From the NCBI RefSeq assembly GCF_041514305.1, contig NZ_JBGMWH010000007.1, positions 62,001-126,000 of the forward strand: a stretch of DNA of 64,000 nucleotides, read 5' to 3'. The stretch is from Salinarimonas chemoclinalis. Its GTDB lineage: Bacteria; Pseudomonadota; Alphaproteobacteria; Rhizobiales; Beijerinckiaceae. Positions 16,410-23,801 of this stretch are shown here, one piece after another. The notes beneath the pieces are model-generated. The model had not been told where the DNA came from and searched no databases. It saw only the letters and a program-made list of their open reading frames with translations. The translations under genes and the position numbers were made by a program. Within the stretch, counting starts at the first letter, position 1, and each line of letters opens with the position of its first letter.

Positions 16410-18083
16410 TCAGCCCCCCAGGATCCCCGGCAGCCTGAGCCCGTTCTCCCGGGCGCAGTCGAGCGCCTCCTCGTAGCCGGCGTCGGCGTGGCGCATGACG
16501 CCGGTGGCGGGGTCGTTCCACAGCACGCGGGCGATGCGCTTCGCCGCCGCCTCGGTGCCGTCGGCGCAGATCACCATGCCCGAATGCTGCGAGAAGCCCA
16601 TGCCGACGCCGCCGCCGTGATGCAGCGACACCCAGGTCGCGCCGGACGCCGTGTTGAGGAGCGCATTCAACAGCGGCCAGTCCGAGACCGCGTCCGAGCC
16701 GTCCTTCATCGCCTCCGTCTCGCGGTTGGGCGAGGCGACCGAGCCCGAATCGAGATGGTCGCGGCCGATCACGACGGGCGCCTTCAGCTCACCCGTCGCA
16801 ACCATCTCGTTGAAGGCGAGGCCGAGCTTGTCGCGCAGGCCGAGCCCGACCCAGCAGATCCGCGCCGGCAGACCCTGGAAGGCGATGCGCTCCCGGGCCA
16901 TGTCGAGCCAATTGTGCAGGTGCCCGTCGCCGGGGGTGAGCTCCTTCACCTTGGCGTCGGTCCGGTAGATGTCCTCCGGGTCGCCCGACAGCGCCGCCCA
17001 GCGGAAGGGGCCGATGCCGCGGCAGAACAGCGGGCGGATGTAGGCCGGCACGAAGCCCGGGAACGCGAAGGCGTTCTCGAGCCCCTCCTCCTTCGCCACC
17101 TGACGGATGTTGTTGCCGTAGTCGAGCGTCGGCACGCCGGCGTTCCAGAAGGCCACCATCGCCTCGACATGGGTGCGCATCGACGCGCGGGCCGCGTGCT
17201 CCACGGCCGCGGGATCGCTCTCGCGCTTCTCGCGCCATTCGGCGACCGTCCAGCCCGCGGGGAGATAGCCGTTGATCGGGTCGTGGGCGGAGGTCTGGTC
17301 GGTGACGACGTCCGGGCGCACGCCCCGGCGCACGAGCTCGGGCACGATCTCGGCGGCGTTGCCGAGCAGGCCCACCGATTTCGCCTCGCCGGCCTTCGTC
17401 CAGCGCTCGACCATCGCGAGCGCCTCGTCGAGGCTGTCCGTCTTCTCGTCCACGTAGCGGGTGCGAAGGCGGAAATCGATGCGGTCCGGGTCGCACTCGA
17501 TCGCGAGGCAGGAGGCGCCCGCCATCACGGCGGCGAGGGGCTGAGCGCCGCCCATGCCGCCGAGCCCCGCGGTGAGGATCCAGCGGCCCTTCAGGCTGCC
17601 TCCGTAGTGCTGGCGCCCGGCCTCGACGAAGGTCTCGTAGGTGCCCTGCACGATGCCCTGCGTGCCGATGTAGATCCAGGAGCCCGCGGTCATCTGGCCG
17701 TACATCGCCAGCCCCTTGCGGTCGAGCTCGTTGAAATGTGCCCAGGTCGCCCAGTGCGGCACGAGGTTCGAGTTCGCGATCAGCACCCGTGGTGCGTCCG
17801 CGTGGGTGCGGAAGACGCCGACCGGCTTGCCGGACTGGACGAGCAGCGTCTCGTCCTCGCCGAGATCGGTGAGCGCGGCGACGATGGCGTCGAAGTCCCC
17901 CCAGGTCCGCGCCGCGCGCCCGATGCCGCCGTAGACCACGAGCTCGTGCGGGTTCTCCGCCACCTCCGGGTCGAGATTGTTCATGAGCATCCGCAGCGGC
18001 GCCTCGGTGAGCCAGCTCTTCGCCGTGAGCTGCGGCCCGCGGGGCGCGCGGACGGTACGGGCGTTGTGACGCGGGTCGGTCAT
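16410..18083 (-). CDS. hutU: Urocanate hydratase
   Basis: A 557-residue urocanase, the normal family length, converting urocanate to imidazolonepropionate with NAD+ as an electrophilic cofactor; second step of histidine degradation in the cytoplasm. Hallmarks are MTAGSWIYIGTQGIVQGTYE, LTAGLGGMGGAQPLA, FPGFVPAYIRPLFCRG with the conserved cysteine, and SLHHGGGVGMGFSQHSG. The start ATG overlaps the hutH stop as ATGA. It is the last gene of hutI-hutH-hutU, which converge here with the galactoside ATPase gene (about 53 bases between stops). Confidence 0.97.
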   Translation of the reverse strand: MTDPRHNARTVRAPRGPQLTAKSWLTEAPLRMLMNNLDPEVAENPHELVVYGGIGRAARTWGDFDAIVAALTDLGEDETLLVQSGKPVGVFRTHADAPRVLIANSNLVPHWATWAHFNELDRKGLAMYGQMTAGSWIYIGTQGIVQGTYETFVEAGRQHYGGSLKGRWILTAGLGGMGGAQPLAAVMAGASCLAIECDPDRIDFRLRTRYVDEKTDSLDEALAMVERWTKAGEAKSVGLLGNAAEIVPELVRRGVRPDVVTDQTSAHDPINGYLPAGWTVAEWREKRESDPAAVEHAARASMRTHVEAMVAFWNAGVPTLDYGNNIRQVAKEEGLENAFAFPGFVPAYIRPLFCRGIGPFRWAALSGDPEDIYRTDAKVKELTPGDGHLHNWLDMARERIAFQGLPARICWVGLGLRDKLGLAFNEMVATGELKAPVVIGRDHLDSGSVASPNRETEAMKDGSDAVSDWPLLNALLNTASGATWVSLHHGGGVGMGFSQHSGMVICADGTEAAAKRIARVLWNDPATGVMRHADAGYEEALDCARENGLRLPGILGG

Positions 18084-19642
18084 CGTGTCGTCTCCTCCAG
18101 GAGCGCCGGCAGGACGCCCTCGGCGATCACCGCGGCGAGGGCGCCCGTCGCGACGAGGTCGCGGGCGGCGGCGATGTCGGGGGCGAGCGTACGGTCGGCC
18201 TCGAGCGGCGGCGAGACCGCCCGGATGGCCGCGAGCGCCTCGACGAGCGCCGGGCTCGTCACGAGCGGCGCACGCAGCTCCACGCCCTGCGCGGCGGTCA
18301 GCGCCTCGATGCCGACGATGCCGTAGAGGTTCTCCGTCATGGGCAGCAGGCGTCGCGCGCCGTGGCAGGCCATGGAGACGTGGTCCTCCTGGTTGGCGGA
18401 GGTCGGCGTCGAATCGACCGAGGCCGGATGCGCCATCTGCTTGTTCTCGGACATCAGCGCCGCCGAGGTCACCTCCGCGATCATCAGGCCGGAGTTCAGC
18501 CCCGGGCTCTTCGCGAGGAAGGCGGGCAGGCCGAAGGAGAGCGCGGGGTCGACGAGGAGCGCGATGCGCCGCTGCGTCACCGAGCCGATCTCGGCCACCG
18601 CCAGCGCGATCTGATCGGCGGCGAAGGCCACGGGCTCGGCGTGGAAGTTGCCGCCCGAGACGACGCTGTCGTCGGAGAGGACGAGCGGGTTGTCGGTCAC
18701 CGCGTTCGCCTCGATCTCGAGCGTCGCCGCCGCCTGGCGCAGCAGGTCGAGGCAGGCGCCCGCGACCTGCGGCTGGCAGCGGATGCAATAGGGGTCCTGC
18801 ACCCGCTCGTCGCCCTCGCGATGCGCCTCGCGGATGCCCGAGCCCTCGAGCAGCGTGCGCAGCGCGACGCCGACGTCGATCTGCCCGCGATGGCCGCGCA
18901 GCGCGTGGATCTCGGCGCGGAACGGCGCGGGTGAGCCCATGGCGGCGTCCGTCGACAGCGCGCCGGTGACGATCGCCGCCCGCAGCGCCCGGTGGGCCTC
19001 GAACAGGCCCGCGAGCGCGAGCGCGGTGGAGACCTGCGTGCCGTTGATGAGCGCGAGCCCCTCCTTCGCCGCGAGCCGCACCGGCGCGAGCCCCGCGCGG
19101 GCGAGCGCGGCGGCGCCGGGCAGCCTCTCGCCGTCGACGACGGCCTCGCCCTCGCCGATCATCACGAGCGTCATGTGCGCGAGCGGCGCGAGGTCGCCGG
19201 AGGCGCCGACCGAGCCCTTCTCGGGGACGACCGGCAGCACGTCGCGGGCGAGCATGCCCTCGATCAGCCGCACGATCTCCGGCCGCACCCCCGAAGCGCC
19301 GCGCCCGAGCGAGATCAGCTTCGAGGCCATGACCAGCCGCACCACCGGCGCCGGCAGCGGCGCGCCGAAGCCGCAGGCGTGGGAGCGGATCAGGTTCTCC
19401 TGGAGCGTCGCCACGTCGCCCGCCGGGATGCGGATCGAGGCGAGCTTGCCGAAGCCGGTGTTCACCCCGTAGATCGGCTCGTCCCCCGCCGCGATCTGCG
19501 CGATGCGCGCGGCGGAGTGCGCGATCCCGGCGTCGCAGGCGGGGTCGAGCCGCGCGGGCGCGCCGGCGCGGTAGATGCGCTCGAGCGTGGCGAGCGGCAC
19601 CCGCCCGGGCTCGAGCACGAGGGGCGCGTCGGTCGGGCTCAT
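18080..19642 (-). CDS. hutH: Histidine ammonia-lyase
   Basis: A 520-residue ammonia-lyase that deaminates L-histidine to urocanate. The Ala-Ser-Gly triad that cyclises to the MIO electrophile is A147-S148-G149 in KGSVGASGDLAPLAH. YGVNTGFGKLA, DNPLVL, SGGNFHAEPVAFAAD and ENKQMAHPASVDS are further family signatures, and the expected catalytic tyrosine is in IYGVNTG. The ATG at 19642 overlaps the hutI stop by four bases, and the 3' end overlaps hutU in the same way. The longer upstream frame is antisense or shifted hutI sequence. The function is certain from motifs and operon context. Confidence 0.97.
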   Translation of the reverse strand: MSPTDAPLVLEPGRVPLATLERIYRAGAPARLDPACDAGIAHSAARIAQIAAGDEPIYGVNTGFGKLASIRIPAGDVATLQENLIRSHACGFGAPLPAPVVRLVMASKLISLGRGASGVRPEIVRLIEGMLARDVLPVVPEKGSVGASGDLAPLAHMTLVMIGEGEAVVDGERLPGAAALARAGLAPVRLAAKEGLALINGTQVSTALALAGLFEAHRALRAAIVTGALSTDAAMGSPAPFRAEIHALRGHRGQIDVGVALRTLLEGSGIREAHREGDERVQDPYCIRCQPQVAGACLDLLRQAAATLEIEANAVTDNPLVLSDDSVVSGGNFHAEPVAFAADQIALAVAEIGSVTQRRIALLVDPALSFGLPAFLAKSPGLNSGLMIAEVTSAALMSENKQMAHPASVDSTPTSANQEDHVSMACHGARRLLPMTENLYGIVGIEALTAAQGVELRAPLVTSPALVEALAAIRAVSPPLEADRTLAPDIAAARDLVATGALAAVIAEGVLPALLEETTR

Positions 19643-20889
19643 CGGGGCACCTCCTCCCCCGCGACGACGCGGGCGTGCAGCGGGTCGAAGCCGATGCGAT
19701 AGACGAGCTCGGCCGGGGTCTCGACGTCCCATATCGCGAGATCCGCCGCCTTGCCGGGCTCGAGCGTGCCGATCTCGGCCAGGAGCCCGAGCGCGCGCGC
19801 CGCCTCGCGGGTCGTGCCGGCGAGGCACTCGCTGGGGGTGAGGCGAAACAGGGTGGCGGCCATGTTCATGGCGAGCAGCAGCGAGGTCAGCGGCGAGGAG
19901 CCGGGATTGCAGTCGCTCGCCAGCGCGATCCCCACCCCCGCCGCGCGCAGCGCCGCGACCGGCGGTGCCTGCGTCTCGCGCAGCGTGTAGAAGGCGCCGG
20001 GCAGGAGCACCGCCACGGTCCCGGCCTTCGCCATGGCGGCGACGCCGGCCTCGTCGAGGTACTCCAGATGGTCCGCGGACAGCGCGCCGCGGGACGCCGC
20101 GAGCGCAGCGCCGCCGAGGTTCGAGAGCTGCTCGGCGTGCAGCTTCACGGGGAGGCCGAGGGCGCGGGCGGCGTCGAAGACGCGGGCGATCTCGGCGGGC
20201 GAGAAGGCGATGCCCTCGCAGAAGCCGTCGACCGCGTCGACGAGGCCGCGGGCATGCGCCTGCTCCAAGCCCGGCAGGACCACCTCGTCGATGTAGTCGC
20301 CCGCCCGGCCGGCGAACTCGGGCGGCACCGCGTGCGCCGCGAGCCAGGAGGTGACGACCCGCACGCGCCGCTCGGTCCCCAGCCGGCGCGCGGCCTCGAG
20401 CATGGCGATCTCGGTCTCGACGGCGAGGCCGTAGCCGGACTTCACCTCGATCGTGGTCACGCCCTCGGCGAGGAAGGCGTCGAGCCGCGGCAGGGCGGCG
20501 GCGACGAGCCCGTCGACGTCGAGCGCGCGGGTGGCGCGCACGGTGGACAGGATGCCGCCGCCGGCCCGCGCGATGTCCTCGTAGCGCGCGCCCTCGAGCC
20601 GCATCTCGAACTCGCGGGCGCGGTCGCCGCCGTGGACGACGTGGGTGTGGCAGTCGACGAGGCCGGGCGTGATCCAGCGCCCGTCGCAGGCGACGACCTC
20701 GGCCCCGCGCGCCGCCTCCGCGGGAAGGTCCCGCTCGGGTCCCGCCCAGACGATGCGCCCGTCGCGGGCGAGGACCGCGCCGGCCTCGACGGCACCGATC
20801 CCGGGTCGGCCGGGGGCGAACGTGGCGAGCCGGGCGTCGCGCCACAGGCGCGCCGGGCGGGTCTGCTGCGCACGCTGGTCTGCCGCCAT
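19639..20889 (-). CDS. hutI: Imidazolonepropionase
   Basis: A 416-residue amidohydrolase that opens 4-imidazolone-5-propionate to N-formimino-L-glutamate, third step of histidine degradation. The metal-binding HTH is at residues 81-83 in GLVDCHTHVVHGGDRA. The substrate region VKSGYGLAVETE, the metal His in KLHAEQLSNLGGA and the Asp in ALASDCNPGSSP are as expected for HutI. It is the promoter-proximal gene of the hut operon and carries a candidate HutC site 24 bases ahead of its start. The ATG at 20889 follows AGGGAGG. No hutF, hutG or hutC gene is in the window, so the final steps are encoded elsewhere. Confidence 0.96.
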   Translation of the reverse strand: MAADQRAQQTRPARLWRDARLATFAPGRPGIGAVEAGAVLARDGRIVWAGPERDLPAEAARGAEVVACDGRWITPGLVDCHTHVVHGGDRAREFEMRLEGARYEDIARAGGGILSTVRATRALDVDGLVAAALPRLDAFLAEGVTTIEVKSGYGLAVETEIAMLEAARRLGTERRVRVVTSWLAAHAVPPEFAGRAGDYIDEVVLPGLEQAHARGLVDAVDGFCEGIAFSPAEIARVFDAARALGLPVKLHAEQLSNLGGAALAASRGALSADHLEYLDEAGVAAMAKAGTVAVLLPGAFYTLRETQAPPVAALRAAGVGIALASDCNPGSSPLTSLLLAMNMAATLFRLTPSECLAGTTREAARALGLLAEIGTLEPGKAADLAIWDVETPAELVYRIGFDPLHARVVAGEEVPR

Positions 20890-20912
20890 GCCGGGCCTCC
20901 CTGATGGGCCCA

Positions 20913-20927
20913 ATTGTCTATACAAAT
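20913..20927 (-). promoter_or_regulatory. Candidate HutC operator upstream of hutI
   Basis: The sequence holds TTGTCTATACAA (20914-20925), an imperfect palindrome matching the TTGT-N4-ACAA / TGTATAGACA-type sites bound by the GntR-family repressor HutC at hut promoters. It ends about 24 bases upstream of the hutI ATG and overlaps a TATAGA element that could serve as a -10, with TTGCAC at 20937-20942 as a weak -35, so binding would block transcription. The call rests on similarity and position. Confidence 0.6.
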
Positions 20928-21076
20928 CGGGCTCTGGTGCAAGCGGAATCGCGGGCGCCCCCGCCCCGCGCTTGTCGGTCGGCGGCGGCACCCCTACCTT
21001 GCACGCGATCCCCTTCGGCGTGAACGCGCCCGCACCCGAGCCCCCGCCGCCGATCCCCCGGACCCGGAGACCGCCC

Positions 21077-21976
21077 GTGCCCTCCCTCGCCGAACGCCTG
21101 CGCTTCCTCGTCTCGCCGCGCTTCCGCGCCGCGCATCCGCTCGTGCCGGTGGTGCGGCTCGCCGGCGCGATCGGGGTCGGGGTGGGCCTGCGCCAGGGAC
21201 TGAGCTTCCAGGGTGTCGCGTCCGCGCTGGAGCGGGCCTTCTCCATGCCCGGCGCGAAGGGCGTGGCGCTCCTCGTCAACTCGCCGGGCGGCTCGCCGAC
21301 CCAGTCGCACCTGATCCACCGCCGCATCCGGCTGCTGGCGGCGGAGAAGAAGCTGCCGGTCTGGGCCTTCTGCGAGGACGCCGCGGCCTCGGGCGGCTAC
21401 ATGGTCGCCTGCGCCGCGGACGAGATCTTCGCCGACCCGAACTCGATCGTCGGCTCGATCGGCGTCGTCTCCGGCGGCTTCGGATTCCACGAGCTGATCG
21501 GGCGCTGGGGCATCGAGCGGCGGCTCTACACGACGGGCGAGAACAAGGCGATCCTCGACCCGTTCCAGCCGGAGGACCCCGCCGACGTCGCGCGCCTGCG
21601 CACGATCCAGGAGCGGATCTTCACGGGCTTCAAGGATCTCGTGATCGAGCGCCGCGGCGCGCGGCTCGACAGGACGCAGGAGGCCGAGCTGTTCTCCGGC
21701 GCCTTCTGGGCGGGGGAGGACGCGAAAGCGCTGGGCCTCGTCGACGGCATCGGCGAGATCCGCACGACGCTGCGCGAGAAGCTCGGCGAGAAGGTGCGCC
21801 TGCGCCTCGTCCAGCCGCCGCGCCCGGGCCTCGTCGCGCAGATCCTGCGCCGCGGGCCGCAGCAGGAGGAGCCCTTGGCGGGGCTGCGGGGCGCGCTCGG
21901 GACCGGCCTCGTCGATCCCCGCGCGGCGCTCGCGACGCTGGAGGAGCGCGCGCTCTGGGCGAGGCTCGGGCTATGA
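21077..21976 (+). CDS. S49-family serine peptidase (SppA/SohB-like)
   Basis: A 299-residue protease of the SppA/SohB group, which degrades signal peptides or membrane-associated peptides with a Ser-Lys dyad. Ser105 lies in EDAAASGGYMVACAAD and Lys157 in TTGENKAILDPF; the spacing of about 52 residues fits this family. LLVNSPGGSPTQ and SIGVVSGGFGF are conserved structural segments. A hydrophobic N-terminus exists, but no clear transmembrane helix, so localisation is uncertain. The GTG at 21077 is chosen because GGAGA lies just upstream and no ATG is present in the right place. The stop overlaps the GH13 start as ATGA, coupling two functionally unrelated proteins. Confidence 0.88.
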   Translation: MPSLAERLRFLVSPRFRAAHPLVPVVRLAGAIGVGVGLRQGLSFQGVASALERAFSMPGAKGVALLVNSPGGSPTQSHLIHRRIRLLAAEKKLPVWAFCEDAAASGGYMVACAADEIFADPNSIVGSIGVVSGGFGFHELIGRWGIERRLYTTGENKAILDPFQPEDPADVARLRTIQERIFTGFKDLVIERRGARLDRTQEAELFSGAFWAGEDAKALGLVDGIGEIRTTLREKLGEKVRLRLVQPPRPGLVAQILRRGPQQEEPLAGLRGALGTGLVDPRAALATLEERALWARLGL

Positions 21977-23697
21977 CGGCGGCCGGCGACGCCCCGCGGG
22001 AGACCGTGAACGGCCACGTTCGCCACTGGTGGAAGGAGGCCGTGTTCTACCAGGTCTGGCCGCGCTCCTTCCAGGATACGAACGGCGACGGCATCGGCGA
22101 CATCCCGGGCGTCATCGCGCGGCTCGACCACGTCGCCGCGCTCGGCGTCGACGCGATCTGGCTCTCGCCGCACTACGACAGCCCCAACGTCGACAACGGG
22201 TACGACGTGCGCGACTACCGGAAGGTCGGCGCCGAGTTCGGCACGATGGCGGATTTCGACGCGCTGCTCGCCGCCGTGAAGGCACGCGGCATGCGGCTCA
22301 TCGTCGACATGGTGGTCAACCACTCGAGCGACGAGCACGCTTGGTTCGTCGAGAGCCGCGCCTCGACGGAGAGCGAGAGGCGCGACTGGTACGTCTGGCA
22401 TCCGGGCCGCGACGGCGGCGCCGCGCCGCCCAACGACTGGCGCTCCTTCTTCGGCGGCTCGGCCTGGGCGCGCGACGACGCGACCGGCGAGTGGTACATG
22501 CATCTCTTCCACGAGAAGCAGCCCGACCTGAACTGGGACAGCGCGCCCGCGCGCGCGGCGATCTTCGAGGCGATGCGCTTCTGGCTCGACAAGGGCGTCG
22601 ACGGCTTCCGCCTCGACGTCATCGCCTTCGTCTCCAAGGATCCGGCCTTCCCGGACTACCCGCCCGAGCACCGCGACGCGCCGGAATACTACCACGCGGA
22701 CGGCCCGCGCCTGTTCGAGCACCTGTGCGACATGCGCCGGGAGGTCTATCGCGGTGGCGACGAGGTGGCGCTCGGCGAGGCGTTCGGCGTGCCGCTGCCA
22801 CGCGCGGCACGGCTCGTCGCCGAAGGGTCGGGGCCGCTCGACATGCTCATCCACTTCGACGCGGTGCGCATCGACCGCGCCGGCATGTGGCGCTGGAAGC
22901 CCGTGCCGCTGCCCACGTTCAAGCGCGTCTTCACCGACATGGAGCGGCTGCTCGGCCGCACCGCCTGGCGGGCGGTCTCGCTGTCGAACCACGACAACCC
23001 GCGCCTCGTCTCGCATTTCGGCGACGACGGGCCGCGCCGGCGGGTGCGCTCCGCCTGCCTGCTGGCGACGCTGACGCTGACGCTCAAGGGCACGCCGATC
23101 GTCTACCAGGGCGACGAGATCGGCATGACGAACTACCCCTTCGCCACGATCGAGGACTACGACGACGTCGAGGGCAAGGGCGCCTGGTCGGACTGGGTCG
23201 AGACCGGGAAGGTCGGGGCGGGCGAGTTCCTGGACAACCTCTGGCGCACCTCGCGCGACCACGCGCGCACGGCGATGCAATGGGACGACGGGCCGAAAGC
23301 GGGCTTCACCACCGGCACGCCCTGGTTCCACGTCCACCCCGATCACGACACGGTCAACGCCGCCGCCGCGCGGGCGGACGACGCGTCCGTCTACCACGCC
23401 TACCGGCGGCTGATCGCGCTGCGCAAGGCGTGCCCCGCGCTCGTCTACGGCGACTTCCGCGACCACCTGCCCGACGACCCGCGCCTGTTCGTCTACGAGC
23501 GGCGGATCGGCGCCGAGGCCTGCCTCGTGGCGCTGAACATGTCGGGGGAGGACGCCTCCTTCGCCGCGCCGGAGGGGTTCGCCGGCGCCGCGCTCGTCCT
23601 CGTCGACGGCGTCTCGCCGCGGGAGTCCGAGCCGCTCGGCAGGAGCGTCGACCTCGAGCCCTGGGAATCGCGGATCTGGCACCTCGCGGGGTCGTGA
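21973..23697 (+). CDS. GH13 alpha-glucosidase / oligo-1,6-glucosidase type
   Basis: A 574-residue cytoplasmic glycoside hydrolase of family 13 (subfamily like Agl/oligo-1,6-glucosidase), hydrolysing terminal alpha-glucosidic bonds in short oligosaccharides or sucrose. The barrel begins WWKEAVFYQVWPRSFQDTNG. DMVVNHSSDEH is region I, the nucleophile is D215 in GFRLDVI, the acid/base is E269 in ALGEAFGV and the transition-state stabiliser is D341 in LSNHDNPRL. The C-terminal beta domain ends WESRIWHL. No signal peptide is present. It is coupled by ATGA to the S49 peptidase gene. Substrate preference (maltose, sucrose, isomaltose or trehalulose) cannot be read from sequence. Confidence 0.92.
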   Translation: MTAAGDAPRETVNGHVRHWWKEAVFYQVWPRSFQDTNGDGIGDIPGVIARLDHVAALGVDAIWLSPHYDSPNVDNGYDVRDYRKVGAEFGTMADFDALLAAVKARGMRLIVDMVVNHSSDEHAWFVESRASTESERRDWYVWHPGRDGGAAPPNDWRSFFGGSAWARDDATGEWYMHLFHEKQPDLNWDSAPARAAIFEAMRFWLDKGVDGFRLDVIAFVSKDPAFPDYPPEHRDAPEYYHADGPRLFEHLCDMRREVYRGGDEVALGEAFGVPLPRAARLVAEGSGPLDMLIHFDAVRIDRAGMWRWKPVPLPTFKRVFTDMERLLGRTAWRAVSLSNHDNPRLVSHFGDDGPRRRVRSACLLATLTLTLKGTPIVYQGDEIGMTNYPFATIEDYDDVEGKGAWSDWVETGKVGAGEFLDNLWRTSRDHARTAMQWDDGPKAGFTTGTPWFHVHPDHDTVNAAAARADDASVYHAYRRLIALRKACPALVYGDFRDHLPDDPRLFVYERRIGAEACLVALNMSGEDASFAAPEGFAGAALVLVDGVSPRESEPLGRSVDLEPWESRIWHLAGS

Positions 23698-23765
23698 GGG
23701 GCGCGCGCATTCGTCTCGCTTTGCGCGGGAACGATGCCGGCCTAAGCTCCTTCCTGCGGGGGTGA

Positions 23766-23785
23766 CGCGCGCCCCGTGGCGCGCG
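23766..23785 (+). terminator. GC hairpin downstream of the GH13 gene
   Basis: An 8-base perfect stem (CGCGCGCC / GGCGCGCG) with the 4-base loop CCGT sits between the GH13 stop and the TIGR02302 gene. There is no T-run. It may act as a weak terminator or transcript-end hairpin; it lies directly before the ribosome-binding region of the next gene. Confidence 0.35.
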
Positions 23786-23801
23786 CGGCGACGAGGTGCG
23801 C

